Positions 45,023-56,608 of a stretch of DNA of 64,000 nt are shown in pieces. Numbering within the stretch: the first letter of the stretch is position 1; the number at the start of each line of letters is the position of its first letter. The position numbers were made by a program, and so were the translations under genes. The stretch is taken from positions 372,001 to 436,000 of the forward strand of contig JAKUHH010000167.1 in assembly GCA_022701365.1 (NCBI GenBank). The letters are read 5' to 3'. The DNA is from Mycocentrospora acerina (Eukaryota; Ascomycota; Dothideomycetes; Pleosporales). Under the pieces are notes generated by a model that had not been told where the DNA came from, ran no database searches, and worked only from the letters and a program-made list of their open reading frames with translations.

Positions 45023-46278
45023 GATTATAGTCTCTCTGTATGTTGGTGGAGTGGGGTGGCGAGAGGTGTGCGTTGAGGCTATGATTGCTTCTATCTAGCT
45101 TGAGGTGGAGAGGGAGGGCGAGGAATCAAGTGCAATGGCGTTGCCCAGGTGGCCTCGTGCGCCTGGTAACATATGGCAAAGCCCAGCAAACGCGCAAAGG
45201 GCAGCAGTGAAGGAGCTAATTCATCTAAGAAATGGTCATGTGACAGCAACAACCAAGTAGCTTATTGGTGGGACCTGAGTCTGTCGCGGCCACCTGTTAG
45301 ATACGACGCAGGGTGAAGACAACGCATGGAGAGTGTCGTAGCCGTACATTTGGCAGCCAGCACCCATAGCGACACGGCGTGTGCAGGCCAGAGAAGCACA
45401 CGGGCAGAGCTGGGTTGATGGCGGTGGGGAGCGAGAGGGTCGCACGTGGGTGGAGGTGAAGCCCAAGGTCCGCGGCGGAGGTGCCTGCTGGACGGGGATT
45501 TTTTGCCGGCGGCTGGGCGCTAATGCAGGAACGAGGCACTGCCGACGATTCAGGACTACGGCCCGACGACCACGACAAATCGCGCTACTCGCCCTGGACG
45601 TCGCGGTGCCATATTGCCCAACAAAGTGTGTCCGCCAGCTTGTGCACAGTCTTGACAGCCATGACGGCGGTGCATGGCGCGCCCCCGGCCCTTAGGCTGT
45701 GCACAAGAAGGCCTGGCGACACGGCGACCTGCTGGGCTTCCCGTTCCCGCACCACCTGGGCGGGCGTCTGATAGATTCAGCAGGCAGCAGGCGAATGGGA
45801 GGGGGCAGGCGCATGTCGCCGTCCAGATCCGGCACCACGGTAGGCCGCAACGGGGGGTAGCGTGTGATGGACAGCCCGGGCCATGTGCTCAAGTCGACAT
45901 GCGGCGAGAGGGTGGCCCGTTTGGTGCACCACAAGGTTTGAGATCCTGTCATGGCTGGGGCTACGGGCGAAGCGGCGACTCGCAGGTGAGCCCACTGCCG
46001 GTGCTCCTGTTGGTGCTCCTGCTGGTGCTCCTGCCGGCGCTCCTGCTCCTGCTCCTGCTCCTGATGCCTCTCGTCCAGCTGTGCCCGTCGACTGCCTCAC
46101 TCCACCGCTGCTGTCGAGTGCTTCCTCCCTAGGCTTTGTAGAGCCGTCGACGCAGGGAACAAGCCGCCGGTCGGTCGCGAGAAGGACCGCAACAACAACA
46201 GCAAAAACACGGTCAGAGTCCGCCAACACCCGCTCGCCCTCGCCCTCGCCCTCGCCCTCGCTCACCGTGACCCTCGCC
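45023..46278. promoter_or_regulatory. Divergent promoter between the Clr2-like gene and a surface-protein gene
   Basis: 1.26 kb, GC-rich to the right. From 45883 a frame joined to the downstream gene is open and encodes Gly-Ala-Pro repeats (about 45985-46065) and Ser-Pro repeats (about 46230-46260); it may be 5' leader or coding sequence. No other gene recognised. Confidence 0.4.
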
Positions 46279-47680
46279 ATGGACATGTTCCGCTCCAAAC
46301 GCGCGAGCGCCCACCAGCCTCTCGACGGCGAACGGCCTGCCAAACGCATCTCCACCCCGGCTGGCCAGCGCCTCTCCATTGTCCTCGAGAACACGCACAA
46401 CATGTGCTTCCAGCCCGATAAGAACGCCAAGTCGTCCAAGATCAACGTCACCACAACCAGCACCTACTGCAACGATCCCACCCACCAGCACATTGACCCT
46501 GTTCTGCATGTCCACCACGCGCCCCGCAAGACTGGCCTGGCTTCCATCTTCTCCGCCGGACGCTTGGGTATACCGAGTAGGCGCGCCGACGACCGCAGCC
46601 ACAACGGCTCTGGCAGCAACCTCAGCGTGAGCGTGTGGAGCGACAAGGATGCCGAAAAGTTTGGGCGCGTGAGGGACCGGAAGCATGGTGGAACCAGGAA
46701 AGGATGGGGACGCAAGAGGATTGCCATTGTTGCTGCTGTTCTTGTTGTGCTCATTGTTGCGCTATCTGTTGGACTGGCATTGGGCTTGAAGAAGAAGTCA
46801 TCTAGCACGTAAGACAGCACCCATTCCCCCTCTTGTCAATAACCACCCTAACACTCAACGCCAGTCAAGCATCCTCAACAGCGGTCAGCGGCGACTCTCA
46901 ACCCGCATCCACAACTTCCGGCACTTCCACAAATACCGGCACCTCCACAACCAACAGCGACCCGCCCAAGTCAACCTCGACACTATCACCCTCTGTCGCC
47001 CCTGAAAACTTCCCTGTCGGCAATTTTTCCATCATAACCTTTCTCGACACCGTCAACAAAAACTGCACATCTGACCCCAACACCTGGACATGCACACCCA
47101 TCACCAACTACTACTCTGACCCACAAAAGGCCCTTGCCATTATGAACTGGGAGGTGACTGGCTCGTCAGGCGTCTACAAAATCACGTCAAGGGATTCGGG
47201 TGAAGTCCTTAGCATGACGTTTCAAAACGAGGCGCTGCAACTATTGGACGCAGGAAAAGACACGGAGCGCTACTTTTTCCAAATGAGTCGCACAAAGTCG
47301 GTGAATGTAACAGGGTCAATAGGCCAGCAAAGGGGCGATTTCGAGTGCGACTATGGCACAACCACTTTGCAAGGTCACCTATACACAAAACTGGCAAGAA
47401 CATACCCTGCCGATACAATCCAAGTAGGCGATACTGCGCATGCCGCGTGGCCGTACGGTAAGACTTTCCCCTCAGAAACCCCCACCCAAAAAAATTCACC
47501 AAGAAAATGCTAATTCTAAATCTAGCTGCGCGCATTGAACAAGTCGTAGGTGGGGGCCAAAACGTGCCGTCTTGCAAGACGAAGTCAGGCACTCCAGTCA
47601 GGAATAACCCGGCGGCGGTAGATGCTGGAAGTCTTTGCTCTTGCCTATACAAGAACTGGACACCGGCAGTTAAATCGTAA
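46279..47680 (+). CDS. Type II (signal-anchored) surface protein of unknown function
   Basis: Three exons, 46279-46808, 46865-47457 and 47526-47680, give 425 residues; introns are 56 and 68 nt. The first 147 residues are a basic, probably cytoplasmic region (MDMFRSKRASAHQPLDGERP, RLSIVLENTHN). A strong membrane helix follows at about 149-171 (IAIVAAVLVVLIVALSVGLA). Outside it come a Ser/Thr-rich stalk and a folded domain with paired cysteines (NCTSDPNTWTC; CDYGTT; GGGQNVPSC; LCSCLYKNW). Similar signal-anchored proteins are frequent in filamentous ascomycetes, but none I know has an assigned role. ATG 46279 has good context (CGCCATGG). An upstream in-frame ATG at 45883 would add 132 low-complexity residues and is judged less likely. 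Confidence 0.78.
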
Positions 47681-47889
47681 TACTCTTGACACTCCCATTG
47701 CATATTTTTCTACTGCAGCATTTAGCATGTTTTATTGCGTCTGGAGTTTGGTTCCGACCCGTATTTCCTTTGTTGATATCCATCCAGTCATGTTTGTGAG
47801 CTTTTTGGGTTCGTTGCCCGTAGGTTGTCTAGTACATCTACTGGTAATTAGCCTTGGGTTAGAAAGGGAGGTATCTATCGTAAATGGAA

Positions 47890-48059
47890 CATAGAATGGT
47901 ATTGCTAATAACGAGGTATTGATATTTACGTGGTTCTAATAATTACGAGGTTCCACTAATAATGAGGTATGGCCATCAATGCGGTCCTCCAAGTACCGTG
48001 GCTCTACGAACAATGTGATTCTACTAAAACTATCGTTCTACCAATACTATCATCGCGAC
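47890..48059. repeat. Degenerate tandem repeat, ten 17-bp units
   Basis: Cutting the sequence every 17 bases from 47890 aligns units such as AATTACGAGGTTCCACT, AACAATGTGATTCTACT and AAAACTATCGTTCTACC. The loose consensus is AAYAATGWGGTTCTACT. A further weaker unit may precede at 47873. Confidence 0.75.
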
Positions 48060-49633
48060 GTGCTCAATCTAAAAACAACCACTTCCATCCACCGCTACAT
48101 GGCCTTGTTTCATTGGATATTACAGTTTATAGCTGGCAAGAGAAGAAAAGAGCTCAACACGAAACCAACTGACGCGCTTACGGTTAAACCCGGTTCCTAG
48201 CAATTAACTTTATTCTATGGACACACTTCTCTGGAATGTGCTCACTCCTTTCGCCAATCACCGCCCCGGCTCTGTCAAGCAAAAGAGTCAAGCCACGCGA
48301 ATTCAATTGTTTTGATTATACGCCACGTTTCGGATTGACAATATAGTTCGCAACCTTATTTTTACGTTGGAATTCATCAAGTGCTACTTCTATCCGCAAA
48401 ATTCCGCAATCGCCGCATCAGGCAGTGGGCGTCAAAGGCAATACGAATGTGCGTAATTTACAAGAGACTACTCAATAGGATATCTAGTCTACTTTACATT
48501 GCTACACCGTCCACGTCGTCTGAAAGAATTTAATATCATAAGATTCTGTGTATGCCCTAATAACCAACACAGCAGCATAGAACCACTGTCTCCATCATCC
48601 AATCACTACCATTGAACATGTGCAAAAGACCAAAAAAACATCCTCGTCCCAAAAGTTTCCTCTAGTAAATGTATGCCTAGCCACGATCTGAACCACTCGC
48701 TCAAGCGTCGTGCCACCCCCATCCCCATAGCCCAAAGACCTTCTCCCCTTATGCATCGATTTCAAACAAAAAAAGTCAGCCAACGCCCATGAGACCAGCC
48801 AAGAAATTGATTGTGATGTTCTAGCCGAGAAACTAAAGCCCAGTCCTGGCGTTTTCAATAAATCGTCTCCCCTTGGCCCGGCAACTTCCGTCGCCCCTAA
48901 AGAGGACGAAAGAGAGAGAGAGAGTAAGTGAGTCAGCACGGAAATAAATGACCAAATTGCAAAAAAATCAGAAGTACAGAGAGATATATATATGAGACGA
49001 TCTGCTAGACCCCGTCAGTAACAGTAAAACTAGTTTCGTTACCGAGGATATTGCGAAAGTCGAGAACAATGTAGGTGGTGAGTTGCTCGTCGAGAGCTTT
49101 ATTTAATTAAAAAAACGAGACAGTGAAAGGCGGATGTGAGTATCAGTGAGGAAATCATGTCGAACCCATGGCCTAGAGTGCATGATGCAATGATGGGTAT
49201 CAAGCTGCACGCAGGGAACCTGCTCACTAGTAGGTCTGCTGCTAGTATCGTATACATACGCCGTTCCCTCGATCCCTCGACAAGAAGAGATACCCTAATA
49301 TCTCTTCCTCCTATTCCTCCTCCTTCTCCTTCTCCTTCTCCTTCCTATAACAAAAACAACAATATTCCCTCCAGCCCGCCATCCATGAACTCGCCCACAC
49401 ACCCCACGACATTGAAATCCACGACACATTTCAGACCCTCATAGCACACATCAACCGCTTCGCCGTAACGAACCTTTTTTCTTTCTTTCTCATCCTCCTC
49501 TTCCACTTCCGTTTCACGTCCAACCAAGCCCACGCATCCCTTGCTCCAACCTATCATTGTCTGGATCTTGGAGTGCGTGTTGTTAGGTGGATAGGTGAGG
49601 TATGCGTTCTTTTTTGATGCAACGGCGTGGCAG

Positions 49634-49635
<2 letters not shown>

Positions 49636-49678
<43 letters not shown>
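49636..49678. repeat. GT dinucleotide microsatellite, about 43 nt
   Basis: Uninterrupted GTGTGT run ending in GTGG. Confidence 0.97.
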
Positions 49679-49679
<1 letters not shown>

Positions 49680-49738
49680 TGTGGTGGGGAATGTGCTTGT
49701 TGAGCAGGTATTTGGGAGTGTTTTTGTTGGGGGGTAGG

Positions 49739-49834
49739 AAGATGAGTGAGGTGGAAGATGAGTAATGAAGAAGATGAGTATTGAAGAAGATAAGTGGGGT
49801 AGAAGATGAGCAAGGTAGAAGATGAGTGAGGTAT
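49739..49834. repeat. Tandem repeat, six 16-bp units
   Basis: Units begin AAGATGAGT or AAGATAAGT and differ in the last seven bases (for example AAGATGAGTGAGGTGG and AAGATGAGTATTGAAG). Confidence 0.9.
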
Positions 49835-51741
49835 AAATGCTAGAGCGCATGCTAAAGGAATATAGAGATGTAAATGATGAGTTCTATTTTTTTTGGTTGT
49901 AGTTTTCGTTGCTGTTGCTCTACATGTGAATTATTCAGAATATGCAGAGTGATGATTGAAACAGAATGAAAAGCAATAATATGCCATGAAATAGAATAGG
50001 ACCAACGCCCATGAAACAGTATTCCTACCTGCAAGACTGACCACGCGGAAACGATACGAAATATCTTGGAATATGTTTTTACGGGGACGAGGCACTTGCA
50101 ATACTCATCTCAAACTAAACACATTCATTTTCCTCTTTCTTTCAAAACTTTATCGCTCACACCTACCACATCCTCCTCTCCCTTTCTCCCACCCACCCCT
50201 TACACTTTTCCTCACACTTCCCTATCGTCGCCAAAGCAGGCCTACTGAGTCTACACATACATATCGATGCGCACACAGTGTATTAATTCACACTCACACT
50301 GGAAGAAGATGACTTTGTGTAGGTTGGTGTGTGTGAGATGCTTCGATGGTGCGGGACTGGCGGAAGTGCAGACGTGTCGTAGGGAGTGAAACGGAGAGGG
50401 GATGGAAACATTTGCACGAATTGTGATTATATGCGAGGTGGTGGCGTGTCAGCAAGGGAGGGGGGGGCACAAGATGGATGGGAGTACGGAGCGGGGGATG
50501 CGTGTTTGAGGGGAAGGTGGTGATGCGGGGGGTTAGGTGTAGTGCAGGCAGTTGTAGATATAGGCGAGCGAAGAAGGATTGAAAACGTGGATGAGGGAGT
50601 AGAGAGAGAGGAAGGCTCGTGGTTAGAAGATACTTGAGGGGGGATGTGAAGTTTATAAAACGTGAAAGGGAGATGAATTAAATACTAATCCGCAAGGCTG
50701 ATAGAAAGAGAGAGAGTGTGTGTGAGAGTGAGAGAAAAGAGAAGTTCACGAACAAGACTTTGCTTTATACTTTCACCCAAGAAAGACTACAACTCTAAAA
50801 ATCACAAAATTCACGCCTCTCAATCTAGTGATGACTATACCCGCGAGTTGAGCAAATAAATTCATCTCCCCTAGAATAAGCGCATGCAAAAATTCCCGAA
50901 CCATTACCCCCAATTCTATCAAAGCCGCAGCATCATAACTCCTCCCCCCGGCTTCGAAGCCATCAACCCGGGGATATCGGCGCAGGAAACAGTCTTCCCC
51001 GATCAGTAGTAAAGCCGCACTACATCTGCACATTCGCGTATACATGTTCGTTCGAGTCATGTGGTCTTATATGCAGCTGGTAGTGGTAAGAACAATTGGT
51101 TGGAGTTTAACAGGGTAAGAGCGATGCTTAAAGCGGGCAGTGAGATTTTGTGTTGAAATGGATAGAAATGAAATGTATGCATGGCTTCTTATCAAAGGGG
51201 GGGAGGGTTATCAACCCGTGTAAGCAAGGTAATATACATATTGTTGAGGTACATTGCCATATTTTTTTAAATTAAAATAGATTTTTTGAGATTTGAATAG
51301 TTAAGCCGGGTGTCGGTTGCTTGAGTTGTACATTAAGATTGAGGATTGTTGCGTTGGAAATAGACGAAGCGTTCAAGACAAAGGCAGGAGCTGGAGTAGA
51401 AGCGGAGGAACTTATCGCAGGGTGGTTAGTGTAGACGAGGTGCGCTATAGTTGTATTGCATTTGGATCGTCTCCCCGCATATGCAAGCCGCTATCACTGC
51501 CATATGGGAATCGCAATCAATCTTTGTGGAGTAGTTGCATTTGTGAAACGACGGACGTCTTCAACTGCATCTTGGATTCGTATTTTTTCCAATCCGCCAT
51601 TGACGGTATACGGTGTCCCAGGGATTTGGTGGTTGAAAACTTGGAAGAATGATCATGTGGCGTTTGCTTCCAAGGGGAAATCAGCCGCATATTAGGTCCG
51701 ATAACGCCATGTTTAATAGGCGAAGTCGAATCGAAGAGTAT

Positions 51742-51777
51742 AAACTCGAGACGAAACTCGAGACGAAACTCGAGACG
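51742..51777. repeat. Tandem repeat, three perfect 12-bp units
   Basis: AAACTCGAGACG three times; each unit carries an XhoI-type CTCGAG palindrome. Confidence 0.95.
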
Positions 51778-54700
51778 ATGAGCTGAAGACGATGTTAGTG
51801 GGGATTCTCGTATGACATAAGAGGTGGGACAAGAGACTAAACAGGGTGTTCTGTATCTACTAACTGGAAAAGAACCAAAAGGAAGATAGTGTTTAGTACT
51901 CGCTTAGCAACTGCAGAGACCTTATCTGAACGTGAATACGGGTGAATTAACGTCCCTAGTCCAAAGGCCATATACCATACATGGCATACGTAAACATACA
52001 TCATTCTGCAGTTGATCAAACTTAACATGGAGATTCGACCGACCATTCAACAGAAGTAGATCCCTTACCATGAACCACCTATCAGTCGATCTTGCTGCAT
52101 TGTTATCACCATTACGATGTGGTTGTGACGTATTCGCTTGATCGCCGATACAAGATGCACCATTGGACCGTGCATTTGACCGACATCTACTTTGGCATTC
52201 GTCAGTAAGATAGAGCTCGCGTACATGAATCGCTCTGAGATCAGTCGTTGCTAAGATTTAGTTTCCGATCAATCGAAGCTACAGCATCTAAACGAACTAC
52301 TTCACGTCATATACACCACCAGCATTACCTGACGTCAAGTCGTTGATCCTTCGACAAGCTGCGATGCATCAAAAGGGCCGATGGGACTCATCCCCCACCA
52401 AGTTTATGGGCTTGAATTGCGAAGTTCGAGTCGTAATAAAGCGCCAGTAGGCCCTCTATCGGTATGCCATGCAGCGTGAACATTACGTGCATGCAGCTTT
52501 CAAACGATGTTGGAACGGATAGTTCCCGCGCAACGGTATTGTGTAAGGACCGATAGCAAGATCTGGAAATAATGGTCGGCCCGATTGGGTGATCACTTTA
52601 AGAATGCTAGAACAAGATCAGAGGTTCGGCATGCAACCAGCCGATTTTGGAAGTGGATTGTAGCGTAGCCTGAGACGCTACGGAACGTGACATCCGAAAA
52701 TTTCTCGAGTTACATGCACGCACGAGCACGGCTCCAGCTCGAGTCGGATGATGAACTGTGAAGTCAATGAGTCTGTGTGCTGGTACAAGGCGTCCAATTT
52801 CTTGTAATATGAATTGATTGGGATACGTCGGTTAGATTGTAACCAAAACATGTTGAAACCGCTCCAGATAACATTGTGAGTGCTAATGTGCACCTGCTCA
52901 ATGCAATTATGTGCGTTCGATGTTTTGGTAGAAGAGCCGCAAGCGCACCAATGCAGGAACGGACCATGCGAGGGTTTCTGTGACACGGCTGCAGCGTTGT
53001 CAAGGAGACGAAAGATTCGCACATGATCAATGATGTAAGTATCACGTCCTAGCTGCAAGGTTGGAGATTGGACTTTGGTGGATGTGGGAAGCTTGAAGTT
53101 CATTTCCCGTGGTAAATAATGATTTTTGCTAGCATATCAGTCGCCAGATATAACCCGACTTCGGAATGACATTCACCCTACACCGCTCGGCCTCATTACC
53201 TACTCACGAGACCTCCATAGTGACAGAAAAAGGACATCTGCAGTCCCCACACTTTTCTATTATTCTACAGCTTGGGCCCAGGATATGGTGCCCAAAGGGT
53301 GCAGTTAGCCTGATACTTGGGTTGACCGACCGTGGGGTTAGAAAATGCTCTAAGGTCGATAATGCAAGCGGGATATACCGAGCTACGCGCACTACTGTGT
53401 GTGCTGGACGTGGGTATTGAGAAATGCTATGGATGTTAATAGGTCTAGCTGCAAGCAGTAATGCAGTCCCAGCGTGACGCTGCATTTATTGTTAATCGAA
53501 ACGTGCGTTGTGTGCTCGCCTGACCTGCTCGATGATGAGTCGCTCTCCAGGATACGCCTCGCTGCAAGTTCCAGGTAAGCGAGATGCGACGAATCAGGTT
53601 GGAGAAGAACCAATGGCAGCAGTTGCTGGGAATTGAGCATCTTCCAAAAGAGGCTGAAGTGACGTGTTTGATGGCTGCGTCTCTCAAGGGTAGATACGAC
53701 ATCTGCAAGAGGTCAAGGTGATGCCAGTCAAACTGTGGGAGGCAGTCCAAGTGCGCCATCCGAGGAAGGGATGGCTTGGCATTGCTGACGAGGGTGGGAG
53801 CTTCCGCCATTTCCGCTGTCAGTCCAGTCTTGGAATCTTCACGCTGCTGAGAGTTGGCCGCATCTGCCCGAAAATTAGACCGCGTCGGGTAATTGATTCT
53901 CATAATTTCATACATGACCTTCAACTGGCGGCTACAGGCACGAATATGAAACTGAATTGTATTCAGGGCGTGTGGAGGTGTTGAGAAACGCCATGTTGTA
54001 TTTGGTCAGTGCTTGAGATGATGATGAGCTGCAGGGTCTGGTAAAAAAACGGTCCTTTTCAAACAGGATGAACCACTCAGAAGCTGGGCATGCTTGCTAA
54101 ATTCTGGCAAAAGTTCGGTGCTCGGAACATCGCCACGAGGTTCGCATGCATTGTTTCAGAAACAAACGTGAGACTGGTCTTGCACGCGTTGTACAGAGGA
54201 AATGTTACACGGGACTGGTCGTGGGGTAGTAGCATGGGGCAGGTTCGCTCGGCGATGGGTGAGAGCAAGAGATGGACAGAGGTGATGACACATTTGCTGT
54301 CCATTATTACCCTTGCAGGGAGAGCTACTGCGTGTTTGGACTTGATGCGCGCCAGTCGGAGAGACAACTGTTCCAAAGCGACGACAAAACTGCGCAGTCA
54401 GGAACAATTTCAAGTTGCTGGTGTCGCAGCTTGTGGCTGACCATCTCGATACGGATCCACAGCATGGTCGATGCTGGGCTAGATGGCTGGAGCATTGCCA
54501 GTCGAGTGACAGAAGCTATGACAGTAGCGTTGCTTGAGCAGGTATAGGCCTTGTTTGAATAGCTTCCGTTGATGCTTCTTCCATCGGGATGGACTCTTAA
54601 TGTGAAGACGACGATGATAATTATTAGAAGCCGTATTGCGGTGGTCTGCACTGTTTAAATAAAGGTCTGTGAGGGTAGGAGGGCTGTGGTGACCCTCGAC

Positions 54701-54932
54701 CAAGACAAGTGGATAGCCGACTATAGGCCAGTGTAATCCCAGGCAGCTCACTGCTTACAGCTCACAGCGTCCATGCATTGTGCCGATTAGGCCGACGGCG
54801 AAAGAAACGGCGTTGAAACAAAGTCATTTTGGGACAGGCGCAAGAAGCGGGTAATTGGAGGTGATGTTAGTGGAATAGCTGGAGGGGCTGTTGAAGGGAG
54901 ATGGTGGAGGGTGAGTCGGTGTGTTTAGAATG

Positions 54933-55073
54933 AGTGCATTGGGGCATTGAGGCGTTGGAGGCAGCAGAGGCATTAGAGGCATTAGAGGCATTGGAGGCAT
55001 TGGAGGCATTAGGTAGAGGCATTAGAGGCATTGGAGGCATTAGGTAGAGGCACTAGAGGCATGGTAGGCGTTG
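54933..55073. repeat. GAGGCATTR 9-bp repeat array with a higher-order period
   Basis: Many copies of GAGGCATTA or GAGGCATTG. In the right half a longer block ending GGCATTAGGTA is itself repeated. Confidence 0.9.
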
Positions 55074-56608
55074 GGTCTGGGCAGGCGGTGGTGATGGTGG
55101 CGCAACCAACCAGCACTGGAGAACGATGGGATGAGACGCTCGTCAGTGTGAAGCACGGCAGGCAGCGAGGCGCTAGTTAGTGAAGCATTGCAACGTCTGT
55201 GGCTGCTGGGGCGGGTCCAGCGGTAGACAGGGTGGTTTCAGGGAGCGCTTGACGCAGAAGAGAGGATCCCTCATTGATTGACGGGTGGCAGCTACGGGCG
55301 GGTTGGAGTTGACGATGACAACGGCAGTTTTTCGGACATTGACGTAGCATACTGGGCGTCGAGGTAGTACTAGGTGGTCGTGCACGTGGAGAGACGCCGG
55401 ACACGACGGTGGGCGGGCTTCTGGAAGACGTGGTGGCATGTCGCGCGGAAAGGCAGGTCGAGGACGGCTGGGGGTTGCTTGCAAGGGCGCGGCGTGACAG
55501 CGTTTGCTCCATGCTCCATGCTCCATGTTCGATGCCCACCGGCGCCAGTACGAGACGGTGCAGGCCGTGCGCCGGTAGAGTACCAAAGAGCAAGGCCCGG
55601 CCGGAGGGTCGGTTGCAAACAGTGGTGATGATAGTAATAGCAATAATGCTACGGTCGACTCCAAGTCGTGCAGACGGCAGGCTACCGCAACCAGCCCAGC
55701 CCAGGGCTAGCAGGCGGTTCGCAGTTCTCTCATAAAGGCAGCGTACCGGCCGCCCAGCAGACGGCCTAGCAACGCCCTGCCCACCTTGCACCCGCCCTGC
55801 CCACCCTGCCCACCTGCCCAGCCAGCCCACCTTGCCCGCCGTGCCCATCTCGCCGTGCCTCGTCGACGCTCCCGCCGCAAGCCATTGTTGATCGCTCCGC
55901 TCCGTCGTCAGAGTTGCAGCTTCCGTGACGGCGACGCAACAGCAACCCTAGCGCGCCAGCTCGATTGGCCGCACTTGCCCCAAGCGCCAGGGAGATACGA
56001 TCGAACCGCGCCCACCCAGTCACTACGGCGGCCTGGCACAGCGACTACTCGTCACCGCTGTTCGCTGCAAGCATATAGCCCGCCTGTGCCCCCGGAACTC
56101 CGGCCGCGCACCCTCTGCCTGAGCTCCGTAACCGCATTGCGCAACAGCTTCGTTGACGTTGACCGTGACCCTTCTTGCACGCCCGAGCCGAGTCGAGTTC
56201 CTAGCGCAGCGTGCACAGCAGTAGCGCAGCAGTCTGCACACGGCGCGCCCCCGGCCCCGTCCACGTCGCCCGCCCACGTCGTGCATTTATATTTCCCACG
56301 CCATCCTCGACACCGCGAACCTGGATTCCCACGAGACCTCGCCGCCGCCCCTCTCCCACTCGCCCCGCGAAAGCACCGCCGCCAGCACGCCCGTCAGCAC
56401 GCCCGTCGAGCCCTCGTCGCCGCTCTTTGGCCGTGTCAAGCCGCACTCGAGGTCGAGTTCGAGTTCGAGTTCGAGCCTGCACCACTTCGCCCCGTGGCAC
56501 CGCAAGCCCCACGAGCTGGTAGCCAGCCGCCTGCCCGGCGAGGACCTGCTGTTTGAAGACGCCGGCGACTGCAGCTTCCCCCTGTTCCCCGACAGCGCCC
56601 TGCACAAC

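Larger units (their letters stand above)
47681..56608. other. 8.9-kb region with no recognisable gene
   Basis: The longest gene-free stretch of the window. It contains a degenerate 17-bp repeat (47890-48059), a GT microsatellite (49636-49678), a 16-bp repeat (49739-49834), a 12-bp repeat (51742-51777) and a GAGGCATTR array (54933-55073). From 51.2 to 54.8 kb, open frames are short and give no family signal. From 55.1 kb the sequence turns GC-rich and many overlapping frames open by composition alone. The right end is likely promoter and leader of the SFP1-like gene. Species-specific small secreted proteins or noncoding RNAs could be hidden here. Confidence 0.45.

Noticed and set aside
45777..46463. 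Minus-strand frame rich in Gly/Ala
   Set aside because: Antisense to the surface-protein gene and created by GC-rich repeats.
49636..49678. Possible interstitial telomere repeat
   Set aside because: It is a plain GT dinucleotide run, not TTAGGG.
50773..51060. 95-codon hydrophobic minus-strand ORF with a true ATG
   Set aside because: No recognisable domain, signal peptide or neighbouring exon. Could be real but not supportable.
52678..53103. 141-codon minus-strand ORF with a true ATG
   Set aside because: Sequence looks random, with no family resemblance or consistent splice signals.
55177..55848. Overlapping GC-rich frames on both strands
   Set aside because: Several long frames overlap in the same segment, as expected from composition; none has a motif or splice logic.
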